Shown: in pieces, positions 52,953 through 62,596 of the stretch | Numbering within the stretch: the first letter of the stretch is position 1 | Layout of the letters: the number at the start of each line of letters is the position of its first letter | From: Desulfovibrio sp. | GTDB lineage: Bacteria > Desulfobacterota > Desulfovibrionia > Desulfovibrionales > Desulfovibrionaceae | NCBI RefSeq assembly: GCF_014803725.1 | Contig: NZ_JAAVBE010000027.1 | Coordinates: forward strand, 1 to 64,000 | DNA length: 64,000 bases | Reading direction: 5' to 3' | Notes under the pieces: generated by a model | The model's database searches: none | Told to the model about the DNA's origin: nothing | Seen by the model: only the letters and a program-made list of their open reading frames with translations | Position numbers and translations under genes: made by a program

Positions 52953-53558
52953 CTACTGCTGCCGAAGCCCGGCAAGCTGGCGGTGGATGGTCTCGCCGGC
53001 CACGCGCCATTCCTCGCAGAGGGGCGCGAATTCAAATTCCAGAAGGTCGGCCAGCAGCACCCAGTCCTCGCTCTCCATGACTTCGCTCATCTCGGAGATG
53101 AGGCTGGAGAGTTTTTCGGTGCGGGCCAGGAACTCCTCGTCCACGCCGCCGAGATAGCGGTCGCGCAGGTGCGTCACCATGCCCATGAAGTCGCGGGTCA
53201 CGTCCAGCTCGTCCTGGAGCAGTTCCAGGGCGTCGGCGTCCTGCGCCTCGCGGAACAGGCGCGCCACGTTGCGCGCGCCGCTCTCGAGCATGCGCGCCAC
53301 CTTGCCGAGCTCGCCGGCCATCTCCACCGCGAGCTCCGCGGCGGGCTGCGAGCGCACCTCCACCGAGGTGATGGAGTCGCAGCTCATGTCCTCGGCCTGG
53401 TGCGGATAGATTTCAGAAAAGCTCTCGTTGTTGACGAAAACGTCGGTCACGATGCGGCCGTCCATTTTTTCGTCGTCCATCACATTGGCGAGCACTTCCT
53501 CGAGATTGGCAAAATTGGAAATGTGCTGTTCACTGCGGCAGCCGTCAACGATGATCAT
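52953..53558 (-). CDS. Hypothetical flagellum-associated helical protein
   Basis: 201 aa (MIIVDGCRSEQHISNFANLEEVLANVMDDEKMDGRIVTDVFVNNESFSE...), good RBS, preceded by sigma-54 promoter match. Confidence 0.6.
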   Translation of the reverse strand: MIIVDGCRSEQHISNFANLEEVLANVMDDEKMDGRIVTDVFVNNESFSEIYPHQAEDMSCDSITSVEVRSQPAAELAVEMAGELGKVARMLESGARNVARLFREAQDADALELLQDELDVTRDFMGMVTHLRDRYLGGVDEEFLARTEKLSSLISEMSEVMESEDWVLLADLLEFEFAPLCEEWRVAGETIHRQLAGLRQQ

Positions 53559-53618
53559 ATGTCCCTCCTCGTCCCCACAGGGAAGTATTTGCTTGCGCCC
53601 TACGGCGTGTCCTGAAAA

Positions 53619-53636
53619 ATGCAATAGCCATGCCAG
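53619..53636 (-). promoter_or_regulatory. Sigma-54 promoter for 53558 gene
   Basis: Minus strand CTGGCATGGCTATTGCAT: GG-N10-GC, matches TGGCAC-N5-TTGC. Confidence 0.75.
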
Positions 53637-53645
53637 AAAGATGGC

Positions 53646-55256
53646 TCACGCGGCCGCCTCGCCGAGCCTCGCCGCGAAGCCGCGCATGTGCCGCCCGAGG
53701 ATGGCGAGCGAAGGCAAAAGCTCGTCCATGCCGCCGCCGCGCGTCTCACGCAGCTCGCGCCAGAAAGCCCCGAGGGAGGCCAGCGGCGCGCAGCCGTCCA
53801 GGATCTGCTGGAGGCGTTCGCAGTTGCGGAGAAATAGTTGCCCGGCCTGCGGGCTCTTGCCGGCGAGGGCGCCGGCGGCCGCGAGGGCGTCCAGCAGGGC
53901 CGCGCCCTGCGTCAATGCGGCGGCGGCCTGCGGCGCGCCGGCCAGAGCAGCCGCGGGAAGCGGCATCGCGGCAGGAGCCGCGCCCTCAACGCCGCCGAGA
54001 TCGTCAAGAAGCTGACGCCAGAAGCCGCGCAATTCATACAGCCACACGCTGCGGGCCTCCTCCCCGTGGCCGGAAAGAGAACGCACGGTTGCGAAACCGT
54101 CCGCGTCAAAGCCCGTCTGCCAGACGCGCACCTGGGCGCAAAGCTCCGGCGAAAGGCCGGCCTCCCACCTGCCCGCAGTGAGATAGCCAAGGGCGAGCCG
54201 CGCCACCGGGCCGGCCTCGGGGAGGCGCCGGCAGCGCTCGCCCTCCGTGCAGGCGCGGCCGAAGGCGCAGGGGTGGCAGGCCAGCGCCGGCTCGAGGCAG
54301 CAGCAGCCCTCAAGATACGGCCCGGTGTCCCAGGGCTGGGCCGTGGCGAAAAAGAAGGCCAGGGAGCGCACGCCGAGGCCCGCGGCAAGGTGCATGGTGC
54401 CCGTGTCATTGGTGACGAGCAAGCGCGAGCGGCGGAGCAGCGCGGCCAGTTTCGGGATGTCCGTGGCGCCCACGGCATTGGCGAAAGGGTGCTTCGCCGC
54501 GCGGGCATAGGCCTCGGCCAGCGGCGCCTCGGCGGCCGAGCCCAAAAGCAGGGGCCGGATGCCGGCCTCGCGCCAGAGGATGTCGCCAAGGGCCGCGAAG
54601 TGCTCCGCCGGCCACTGGCGCCGCGCCTCGCTGGCGCCGAGCTGGAAGGCCACATGGCCCCCGGGCGGCGTGTCGCCCGCAGCTGTAAGAAAGCTGTCGG
54701 CCCAGGCCAGGGCCTTTTGCGCGGGCTCGCGCAGGGAAAAAGGGCTTGCGGCATGTGCGCCGCCCCCCAGGAGGGGCTGGCCGGTCATGCGGAACATGTC
54801 CACCACATTAAAAGGAGCATTGAGCCGCTGGCGCGTGGCGACGCCGAGAAAGGTGGCCCAGAGGCCGTGGTTCACGCCGAAGCCCTCGGCGTCCAGCCCG
54901 AAGCCCAGCGTGTCGTCCGGGCGTGCTGCGAGGAGGCGCGTCAAAAGGCGCGCGGGCAGCGTGGGCGTGAGGTTGAGCACGCGGGGGCAGCCGGACTCCT
55001 CGCGCACCTTGCGCGCGAAACCGATGAGGTCGGCGGCGGCGCCCTGCCAGGAGCGGTCGAGGCTGGCCATGAGCCGCGCGCCCGGCAAGGTCCACACGGC
55101 GTCCACATCCCTGAGCAGCGGCGTGGCGGCCGCGAAATTTTCCAGGCACAGCAGGCCGACCCGGTGGCCGGCCGCATGAAGGGCGCTCATGAGGGGCTGG
55201 CTCTGCAGAAGATCCCCAAAGCGCGTCAGGTTGCAGACGAGAACGTCAACGCCCAT
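53646..55256 (-). CDS. Glycosyltransferase family 9 (heptosyltransferase-like) with long C-terminal extension
   Basis: VDVLVCNLTRFGDLLQSQPLMSALHAAGHRVGLL; RSRLLVTNDTGTMHLAAGLGV GT9 motif. Confidence 0.88.
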   Translation of the reverse strand: MGVDVLVCNLTRFGDLLQSQPLMSALHAAGHRVGLLCLENFAAATPLLRDVDAVWTLPGARLMASLDRSWQGAAADLIGFARKVREESGCPRVLNLTPTLPARLLTRLLAARPDDTLGFGLDAEGFGVNHGLWATFLGVATRQRLNAPFNVVDMFRMTGQPLLGGGAHAASPFSLREPAQKALAWADSFLTAAGDTPPGGHVAFQLGASEARRQWPAEHFAALGDILWREAGIRPLLLGSAAEAPLAEAYARAAKHPFANAVGATDIPKLAALLRRSRLLVTNDTGTMHLAAGLGVRSLAFFFATAQPWDTGPYLEGCCCLEPALACHPCAFGRACTEGERCRRLPEAGPVARLALGYLTAGRWEAGLSPELCAQVRVWQTGFDADGFATVRSLSGHGEEARSVWLYELRGFWRQLLDDLGGVEGAAPAAMPLPAAALAGAPQAAAALTQGAALLDALAAAGALAGKSPQAGQLFLRNCERLQQILDGCAPLASLGAFWRELRETRGGGMDELLPSLAILGRHMRGFAARLGEAAA

Positions 55257-55278
55257 GCGTCAAACCCGCTGGCCGCGC

Positions 55279-56535
55279 TCAGGCGAGGCTGGCGCGTTCC
55301 GAGCCGCCGTCGAGCATGTTCAGGGCGAGCTCACGCTCCTGGCGGAAGCGGTTGCGCACGGCCTGCTGCACCTGCGCGGTGGAGGAGCCGAACTGCCCGG
55401 CGCGGATCTTGTAGACATTGCTGATGAGCTTGCGCTCGTAGCCGGCCTCCTCGGGCTTGCCGCTCACGTCGTCGGCGCGGTCGAAGATGCGCGCGGCGCC
55501 CGCGGGCCCGTGCTGCACGGCCGTGCTCCAGATGACTTCGCGCATGGCGGGCGAGAGGCTGTCGGCCTCAAGGCCGGTGCGCTTGACGATGGCCTCGAGG
55601 GCCGGCCGGTAGTGGCTTTCGCGGATGAAGGATTCCTGCAATTCCTCAAAGCGCTCGGGCTGCTCGGCGGCAATGGCGCGCCAGGCGTCGGGCATGCCGC
55701 CCTTGCGGCTCCCGGTGTCGGCCGGGCCGGCCTTGCGCAGGCGCTGGGCGATGTCCGGCGCCTCGCCGTCGAGGAAGTTGAGAAAGCTCTTCATGCTGCC
55801 CACGCGCGAGGCGATCTGGTACTTGCCGTAGGAGGTGCCCCCCGTGCGGTCGTAGCCGATGGCCGCGATGCCGTCCCCGCCGGATTCAAAGCGCGCCGAG
55901 AGGCGCCCCATGCCGGTCTCGGCGGCGGCCGCGCTCTTGCGGCTGCGCTTCACGCCCTGCGCCCCGGCCGCGCCATCGGGGCGCGACACGTTGCGGGTGT
56001 GGATGAAGTCGGCCGAGGTGAGCGCGAAACCACGGCCATTGTTGGCCGCCGCGCGGGTGAGCGAGCGCAGCTGCCGGGCCGCGCCCATGTTGCGGGCCGC
56101 GTCCAGCGCGCTTCCGCCGGAAAGCCCCTGCATGAGGCCGTCCATGGCGCGCGTCTGGGCGATGTCCGCCTGGGCCTTGGTGAAATTCTGCGAGCGCAAG
56201 AGGTCGCTCGGGCTGCGCCCGGCGAGCACGGTGTTGCGCAGGGGGAGGGTGGTGTTGTCCTCGGGCAGGCGCGCCACCTGCGGCTGGAATTGCGCGGAAC
56301 GCGCGGCCTTGCCGGCGGTATTCTGGGCAGCGGCGCTCTGGGCCGCGCCAGTCTTGCCGGCAGCATTCTGGCCCGCGGCCTGTGCGGCTTCGGCGCCCTT
56401 TTCCCCGGCCATAAGCGCGGCAAAGCGGGCCTTGTCGGGGCTCGCCTGGGCCTTCTTGCCGGCTACGGTGCCGCTTGCCGGGACCTGCGTCTTTTGTTCT
56501 GCGGGGGGCCGGATGAGCCATGCGGAATGTGACAT
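55279..56535 (-). CDS. Lysozyme-like / Vgr-related peptidoglycan hydrolase candidate
   Basis: C-terminal ARFESGGDGIAAIGYDRTGGTSYGKYQIASRVGSMKSFLNFL...VIWSTAVQHGPAGAARIF; N-terminal Ala/Gln-rich low complexity. Confidence 0.65.
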   Translation of the reverse strand: MSHSAWLIRPPAEQKTQVPASGTVAGKKAQASPDKARFAALMAGEKGAEAAQAAGQNAAGKTGAAQSAAAQNTAGKAARSAQFQPQVARLPEDNTTLPLRNTVLAGRSPSDLLRSQNFTKAQADIAQTRAMDGLMQGLSGGSALDAARNMGAARQLRSLTRAAANNGRGFALTSADFIHTRNVSRPDGAAGAQGVKRSRKSAAAAETGMGRLSARFESGGDGIAAIGYDRTGGTSYGKYQIASRVGSMKSFLNFLDGEAPDIAQRLRKAGPADTGSRKGGMPDAWRAIAAEQPERFEELQESFIRESHYRPALEAIVKRTGLEADSLSPAMREVIWSTAVQHGPAGAARIFDRADDVSGKPEEAGYERKLISNVYKIRAGQFGSSTAQVQQAVRNRFRQERELALNMLDGGSERASLA

Positions 56536-56577
56536 CTTTCTCCTCCTGGCGGCACAGTGCCTGCCATGCGCGGAGGA

Positions 56578-56597
56578 ATAAGCAAGGAAGATGCCAA
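56578..56597 (-). promoter_or_regulatory. Sigma-54 promoter for the 56535 gene
   Basis: Minus strand TTGGCATCTTCCTTGCTTAT: near-consensus TTGGCAC-N5-TTGC with GG-N10-GC. Confidence 0.8.
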
Positions 56598-56680
56598 GCG
56601 TGAAAAGGCGGCGGCGGCGCGCTCTTGCGGGCGCCGGCGAAGGGGCTGGCGCCCCTGCGCCAAAATGCCGACAGGGCGGT

Positions 56681-57283
56681 CTACTGGCGCCCCAGGGCCT
56701 CGTCGAGCTCGTGGGCGAGGGTACGGGCAAAGGAGGAGGGCAGCGCATTGTGCCTCGCCTCCTCATGCGGCACGAGCAGCCCGAGCCGCATCTGGCTCGA
56801 GCCCACGGCGTTGCGGCTCGTGATGTTCTTGAGCCTGGCGCGGCTCGGCCGGGCGTGGCTCGGCACCTTGCGCTGCACGAGCAGCACATCGGCGAGCAGG
56901 CCGTGCGCCCCGCGGCCCGTGAAGCGCGCCGGCGCGCCGTAGCCCGCGTTGACCATCTCCTCCAGCGCCTCCGGGCTCACCGTGCCCTCGTCGAGCAGGG
57001 AGACCTGGAGGATATAGCCGGCCTCGCTCGGGTTTTCCACAAGGGTGACGCGCGTGCGCTCGAGATTGCGGCCGGCGTTGGCGGGCAGGCGCAGGGCGCG
57101 GCCGGTCATGTCGCGCACGTCCACATACATCTTGTCGGGCACGTCGCCGTTTTCCACGGGCGCGAGCTCGCCCGAGCGGAGCACGCGGATCTCGGCGCTT
57201 TCGGCCTCGCGCTGGCGGATGCAGGAGCAGGAGAGGGCGATCGTGAGCAGGATGAGGCAGAGGAGGGGCAGTCGCGCGTGCAT
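56681..57283 (-). CDS. TraT-like outer membrane lipoprotein
   Basis: Lipobox ALSCSC; KMYVDVRDMTGRAL..., EAGYILQVSLLDEGTVSPEALEEMVNAGYGAPA..., GLLADVLLVQ resemble TraT. Confidence 0.65.
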   Translation of the reverse strand: MHARLPLLCLILLTIALSCSCIRQREAESAEIRVLRSGELAPVENGDVPDKMYVDVRDMTGRALRLPANAGRNLERTRVTLVENPSEAGYILQVSLLDEGTVSPEALEEMVNAGYGAPARFTGRGAHGLLADVLLVQRKVPSHARPSRARLKNITSRNAVGSSQMRLGLLVPHEEARHNALPSSFARTLAHELDEALGRQ

Positions 57284-57517
57284 GGCAGTCTCCGTGAAAG
57301 GGGGCCGTCGCCGGCGCGGACGCCGCGAAACGGGATGGCCGCCCGCAAGGCGGCCGTGCGAGAGGGCCGGGGCCCGTCGCGTACTTCCTCCATAGCCCGG
57401 AAACGGCCCCGCTGTCCACCTGCCCGCATTTCCGGCCCGCGCACTTGACGCGGCGGGCGTTTGACGTATCTTGCCCCTGCGTGAGATGAGGAAACCGCAA
57501 CCGCAAAGGGCAGCAGC

Positions 57518-59791
57518 ATGGCCAGGCAACTGATCATCGTGGAGTCTCCCGCCAAGGTGAAGACCATCAAGAAGTTCCTCGGGCCGAGCTATTCGGTGCA
57601 GGCGAGCGTGGGGCACGTGCGCGACCTGCCGGCCAGTTCGCTCGGCGTGGACGAGGCCCACGATTTCGCGCCGCAATACGAGATCATCGACAAAAAAAAG
57701 GACGTGGTCAGCGCCCTGCGCGCCGCGGCCGCCAAGGCGGATACCGTCTATCTCGCGCCCGACCCGGACCGCGAGGGCGAGGCCATCGCCTGGCATGTGG
57801 CCGAGCTCATCCGCGACAAGGCCAAGGACATCAAGCGCATCCAGTTCAACGAGATCACCGAGCGCGCCGTGCGCGAGGCCCTGGCGCACCCGCGCGAGCT
57901 CAATTCGCAGCTCGTGGACGCCCAGCAGGCCCGCCGCGTGCTCGACCGGCTGGTGGGCTACAAGATTTCGCCCCTGCTCTGGAAGACCATCAAGCGCGGC
58001 ATTTCGGCGGGCCGGGTGCAGTCCGTGGCCCTGCGCCTCATCGTGGAGCGCGAGGCCGAGCGCGAGGCCTTCGTGCCCGAGGAATACTGGCCCTTCCACG
58101 CGCTGCTCGCCGCGGACGAGCCGCCGCTCTTCCGCGCGGAGCTCACGAAAATTTCCGGCAAGAAGGCGCTGGTGCGCAACGCCGCCGAGGCCGAGGCCCT
58201 TGAGGCCTCCATCAAGGGCAAGCCCTTCGTGGTGGAAAAGGTGGAAGAAAAGGAGCGCGAGCGCGCGCCCCAGCCGCCCTTCATCACCTCCACCCTCCAG
58301 CAGGCCGCCAACCAGCGCCTTTCCTACGGCGCCAAGCGCACCATGAGCATCGCCCAGCGCCTCTATGAAGGCGTGGAACTGGGCGACCGCGGCCTCACCG
58401 CGCTCATCACCTACATGCGCACCGACTCCACGCGTATCGCCGACGAGGCCAGGGCCGCGGCCAAAGAGTTCATTGCAAGCACTTTCGGCAAGGACTATCT
58501 GCCGCCACGCGCCCGCATTTACCGGGCCAGAGGCGGCGCGCAGGACGCGCACGAGGCCATCCGGCCCGTGGACGTGAGCCTCACGCCCGAGATGGTGCGC
58601 GGCGAGCTGCCGCCGGAGCAATATAACCTTTACAGCCTCATCTGGTCGCGCTTCGTGGCCTCGCAGATGGCCTCGGCGCGCTTCCACGACACCACGGCCA
58701 CCGTGGCCTGCGGCCACACGCACTGGCAGGCGAAGGGCGAGCGCCTGCTCTTCCCCGGCTATCTCGCGGCCTGGCCGCGCGGCAAGGAGGAGGGCGCGGC
58801 GCTTTTGCCGCCGCTCGCCAAGGGCCAGACCCTGCGCCTCGAAAAGCTGGAAAAGGAGCAGAAATTCACCCAGCCCCCGGCGCGCTACAGCGAGGCCACC
58901 CTCGTCAAGGAGCTGGAAGACCGCGGCATCGGCCGCCCCTCCACCTATGCGGCCATCATCTCCACCCTGCAGGACAGGGACTATGTGCGCCTTGAGGCGC
59001 GCCGCTTCGTCCCCACCGACCTCGGCCGCGTGGTCTGCAAGCAGCTGGTGGAGCATTTCGGCAAGCTCATGGACGTGGGCTTCACCGCGCATATGGAGGA
59101 AGGACTCGACAAGGTGGCCGAGGGCGGCGTGGACTGGGTGGACCTGTTGCGCGCCTTCGCCGCGGACTTCAACCCCACCCTGGACGCGGCCGCCAGGAAC
59201 ATGCGCAGCGTCAAGGGCGGGCTCCCCACCGATGTGCCCTGCCCGGAATGCGGCAAGCCGCTGGTCATCAAGTTCGGCAAGGCCGGGGCCTTCCTCGCCT
59301 GCACGGGCTACCCGGAATGCCGGTATACCAGCAATTTCGCGCGCAACGAGGACGGCAAGGTGGAAGCCGTGACACCGGAAAAGCCGCAGTATGAAAAGGT
59401 GGGCCAATGCCCGCGCTGCGGCCGCGACCTCGTCATCAAGACCTCGCGCACCGGGAGCCGCTTCATCGCCTGCACGGGCTACCCGGAATGCGACCACGCG
59501 GCGCCCTTTTCCACGGGGGTGGCGTGCCCCAAGTGCGGCAAGGGCACCCTGGTGGAAAAGAGTACGCGGCGCGGCAAGGTCTTTTATTCCTGCGACCAGT
59601 ATCCCCAGTGCGATTTCGCCCTCTGGGACAGGCCGGTGCCCGGCCCCTGCCCGCGCTGCGGCTCGTCCTACCTCGTGGAGAAAAAGCGCCGCGACGGCGT
59701 GAAAGTGCTCTGCCCGGTGAAAGGTTGCGGTTATGTGCGCGATGATGATGACGAAACGGCGGATGCGGGAGGCGCGCATGGACTCCGCTGA
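57518..59791 (+). CDS. topA: DNA topoisomerase I with four C-terminal zinc ribbons
   Basis: LIIVESPAKVKTIKKFLG Toprim, PDPDREGEAIAWH, TYMRTDSTRI catalytic Tyr, four CxxC...C...C ribbons. Confidence 0.97.
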   Translation: MARQLIIVESPAKVKTIKKFLGPSYSVQASVGHVRDLPASSLGVDEAHDFAPQYEIIDKKKDVVSALRAAAAKADTVYLAPDPDREGEAIAWHVAELIRDKAKDIKRIQFNEITERAVREALAHPRELNSQLVDAQQARRVLDRLVGYKISPLLWKTIKRGISAGRVQSVALRLIVEREAEREAFVPEEYWPFHALLAADEPPLFRAELTKISGKKALVRNAAEAEALEASIKGKPFVVEKVEEKERERAPQPPFITSTLQQAANQRLSYGAKRTMSIAQRLYEGVELGDRGLTALITYMRTDSTRIADEARAAAKEFIASTFGKDYLPPRARIYRARGGAQDAHEAIRPVDVSLTPEMVRGELPPEQYNLYSLIWSRFVASQMASARFHDTTATVACGHTHWQAKGERLLFPGYLAAWPRGKEEGAALLPPLAKGQTLRLEKLEKEQKFTQPPARYSEATLVKELEDRGIGRPSTYAAIISTLQDRDYVRLEARRFVPTDLGRVVCKQLVEHFGKLMDVGFTAHMEEGLDKVAEGGVDWVDLLRAFAADFNPTLDAAARNMRSVKGGLPTDVPCPECGKPLVIKFGKAGAFLACTGYPECRYTSNFARNEDGKVEAVTPEKPQYEKVGQCPRCGRDLVIKTSRTGSRFIACTGYPECDHAAPFSTGVACPKCGKGTLVEKSTRRGKVFYSCDQYPQCDFALWDRPVPGPCPRCGSSYLVEKKRRDGVKVLCPVKGCGYVRDDDDETADAGGAHGLR

Positions 59792-60407
59792 AAAGCATTC
59801 GCTCCTGGGCGAAGCCCCGCTCACGCTCACGCCCGCCGTCGGGGATGGTGCCACGCCTGACGGCGCGGACATGCCCGTCCTGCTCCTCCTGGGCGACGGC
59901 CCCGAGGCCCGCGCCCTGGCCCGGCTTGCCGCGGAATGCGGCTTTGCGGTGGACATGGCCGTGTGGGGAGCCGGCGTGCCGCAGGGGGCGACAGACGGCG
60001 GAGAACCAGGGGAAGCCGATGCCGCGGCGCCGGACATCCCTGGCCTGCGCCGCCATATCCGGCTTTTGCCTGGCGAGAGCCCGGTGGAACGCTGCGCCGT
60101 GGGGCGGCGGCACTATGTCTGCATCTTCCCGCCGGATGAAGAAACGGCTGAGAGTGCACTGGAAGACGTACTCTCGAGCCACGCCTTCTATGTGGGCCTG
60201 TGGGCCACGCGCGCCGAGCGCGAGCTCGTGTGGGGCGCGCTCAGGGCGGCCGGCGTGCCCGATGCCGAACTTGCGGCCGTGCGCTGCCCCCTGGGCCTCG
60301 GCGACCTCGCCGACATGGGGGGCCCCATGGCCTCGGCGGTGCCCGTGCTGGCGGAACTGCTGGCCGCGCGGGCCGGCAGCCGGCAGCGCTTTCGCCTTGA
60401 GGATTGA
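59778..60407 (+). CDS. XdhC-like Rossmann protein
   Basis: C-terminal VGLWATRAERELVWGALRAAGVPDAELAAVRCPLGLGDLADMGGPMASAVPVLAELLAAR resembles XdhC; overlaps topA end. Confidence 0.6.
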   Translation: MDSAEKHSLLGEAPLTLTPAVGDGATPDGADMPVLLLLGDGPEARALARLAAECGFAVDMAVWGAGVPQGATDGGEPGEADAAAPDIPGLRRHIRLLPGESPVERCAVGRRHYVCIFPPDEETAESALEDVLSSHAFYVGLWATRAERELVWGALRAAGVPDAELAAVRCPLGLGDLADMGGPMASAVPVLAELLAARAGSRQRFRLED

Positions 60408-60489
60408 CGGCGCGGCCCTGCCGGTTTAGTGGATAGAAAATGGCCGGAGGGGCATGCGCCCTGATCTTTCCCGGCCCGGCGAGGTACGG

Positions 60490-61110
60490 ATGGAGTACGC
60501 GCTCGGCGCCATATGCGTCATCTTTCTGATTTTTCTGCTCATGGAGTCCAAGCGCAAGGCCGCGCGCATCGTCCAGGCCGTTGCCGAGGAAAAGAGCAAG
60601 ATCGCCGACGATTCCGGCATGACCGCGAGCCTCGGCGTCTTCACGCCCGACACGCAGACCACGGTCATCATCGGCGCCTCGGAAGAGCTCGGCGTCTTTT
60701 ATTACCGCATGCTGCGCCAGAGCAAGGTCATCATCCGAAGCCGCATCAACCTCGCCAACCTCGCCCGCGTGGAACTGCTCGTCAACAGCCAGCCCGTCGC
60801 CATCGCCACGGGTTCGGAACAACCCACCACCTCGCTGCGCGCCACGGAGATCGCCGACAGGACCATCTCGCTCTTTTCCACCGACGCCATCCGCAACATG
60901 CAGCGCGCGGGCCTGCGCGTGGTCTTTTTTGACGAGAGCGGCACGGAAAAGAGCCTCGAGATCACCTCCCTGCGCGCCGAGGACGAGCGTCACAAGTTCG
61001 AGCGCGTGCAGCTCCTCAAGACGACCGTCTGGTGGGTGGCCTTCCTCCAGATGGCGAGCCGCCAGGCCCGGCAGGTGCGGGCGCGCCTTGCGCCTGACAC
61101 GCCGGCGTAG
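60490..61110 (+). CDS. Membrane-anchored hypothetical protein
   Basis: MEYALGAICVIFLIFLLMESKRKAARIVQAV TM then soluble domain; ATG follows a short spacer after GAGG. Confidence 0.65.
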   Translation: MEYALGAICVIFLIFLLMESKRKAARIVQAVAEEKSKIADDSGMTASLGVFTPDTQTTVIIGASEELGVFYYRMLRQSKVIIRSRINLANLARVELLVNSQPVAIATGSEQPTTSLRATEIADRTISLFSTDAIRNMQRAGLRVVFFDESGTEKSLEITSLRAEDERHKFERVQLLKTTVWWVAFLQMASRQARQVRARLAPDTPA

Positions 61111-61406
61111 GAGGCCGCGTCCCGGCATGCCCCGGCCCGTACGGACGCAGCCGGCGGGAAAAATTTTGTTCAGTTATTCCATAAGGTTATGTGCGGAGAA
61201 TAGTGGTACGTATCCTGCTGGAATTATTTACTATTTATAAAGTTCGCTTCCGTCATCCCGCGCTTGCCTTTCCTTGCATTTTCGCCGTCGATGTGCTTAG
61301 AAAGGGGCGTTCCTTTTCAGCGCATGCCATGGAGAGCCGCCGACGGCTCCGTTGTCCTTGCTCCCCAGGGTTTTTCAGCGCGCGCAGCGCGATTTCGGAG
61401 TGACGC

Positions 61407-62558
61407 ATGACTCGACCCCTTCCTCTTCGCACAGCCTTTCCTGCCAGCCTTGTGCTCCTGCTCGCGCTTGCGCTTGCCGGCTGTGATGACGCCAAAAAAG
61501 CCGGCCAGATGCCGCTCGTCCCTGTGGCCGTGTATGAGGTGAAAGTGGCCGACGCGCCCTGGCCCGCGGAATACCAGGCGCAGGCATCGGGCTCGCGCGC
61601 CGTTGAGGTGCGCTCGCGCGTGGAGGCCATCATCGAGAAGCGCCTTTACGATGAAGGGGACTACGTCAAGGAGGGGCAGCTGCTCTTCCAGCTCGAGCGC
61701 GACCAGTATGAGGCGCGTATGCAGCAGGCCCAGGCGCAGTACATCAATGCCGAGCGCGAGTGGCAGCGCGTGCGCCCGCTCTACCAGAAGAACGCCGTCT
61801 CCCAGAAGGAGCGCGACGCCGCCCGCGCGGCCTACGAGACCGCCAAGGCGGAACTGAGGCAGGCGCAGATCAACCTCGATTACTGCCAGGTCACGGCGCC
61901 TGTCTCCGGCTACAGCAGCAAGGAGAACTACACTCCGGGCAACCTCGTCAGCAACAACTCGCTTTTGACCTATGTGAACCAGACTGACCCCATGTATATC
62001 GACTTTTCCATCGCCGCGCCCGAGCGCATGCTGCGCCAGCAGCTCGCCGCGGCGGGGAAGCTCGAGTTCCCGCCCGACGGCCATTATACGGCGAAATTGC
62101 GCCTCCTCGACGGGCGCATGTATGACGGCGAGGGCGAAGTGACCTTCATCGACAGCCAGGTGCAGCCCACCACCGGCGTCATCCAGGCGCGCGCGGTGTT
62201 CACCAATGCGGACCGCTCCATCATGCCCGGCCAGTACGTGCGCATCTACATGTCGGGCGACGTGCTGAAGAACGCCATCCTCGTGCCGCAAAAGTGCGTC
62301 ATGATCACCCAGAAGGGTGCCACGGTCATGGCGCTGGACAAGGACGACGTGGTCCAGGCGCGCCCGGTGACCATTGGCGTCACCGTGGGCGACCGCTACC
62401 TCATCGATTCCGGCCTTGAGGCCGGCGACCGCATCATCAGCGAGGGTCAGGTGAAGGCCAGGCCCGGCACCAAGGTGCGCGTGATGCCCGCCGAGGAAGT
62501 GCTCCACGCCCAACAGCAGGCGAAGCAGGCCGACGGCCAGGAACAGGCCAAGCAATAA
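61407..62558 (+). CDS. RND efflux periplasmic adaptor (MFP)
   Basis: Lipobox LALAGC; EVRSRVEAIIEKRLYDEGDYVKEGQLLFQLERDQYEARMQQAQAQY; DYCQVTAPVSGYSS. Confidence 0.93.
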   Translation: MTRPLPLRTAFPASLVLLLALALAGCDDAKKAGQMPLVPVAVYEVKVADAPWPAEYQAQASGSRAVEVRSRVEAIIEKRLYDEGDYVKEGQLLFQLERDQYEARMQQAQAQYINAEREWQRVRPLYQKNAVSQKERDAARAAYETAKAELRQAQINLDYCQVTAPVSGYSSKENYTPGNLVSNNSLLTYVNQTDPMYIDFSIAAPERMLRQQLAAAGKLEFPPDGHYTAKLRLLDGRMYDGEGEVTFIDSQVQPTTGVIQARAVFTNADRSIMPGQYVRIYMSGDVLKNAILVPQKCVMITQKGATVMALDKDDVVQARPVTIGVTVGDRYLIDSGLEAGDRIISEGQVKARPGTKVRVMPAEEVLHAQQQAKQADGQEQAKQ

Positions 62559-62596
62559 ACGGCGGACGCGCCGCCCGCCGGACATAGGTACGCGCA

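Noticed and set aside
56681-60037. 1118-aa minus-strand ORF spanning topA
   Set aside because: Only the last 200 aa (from ATG 57283) are coding-like; the rest is antisense to topA, whose sense translation is unambiguous. Long antisense frames are expected at this GC content.
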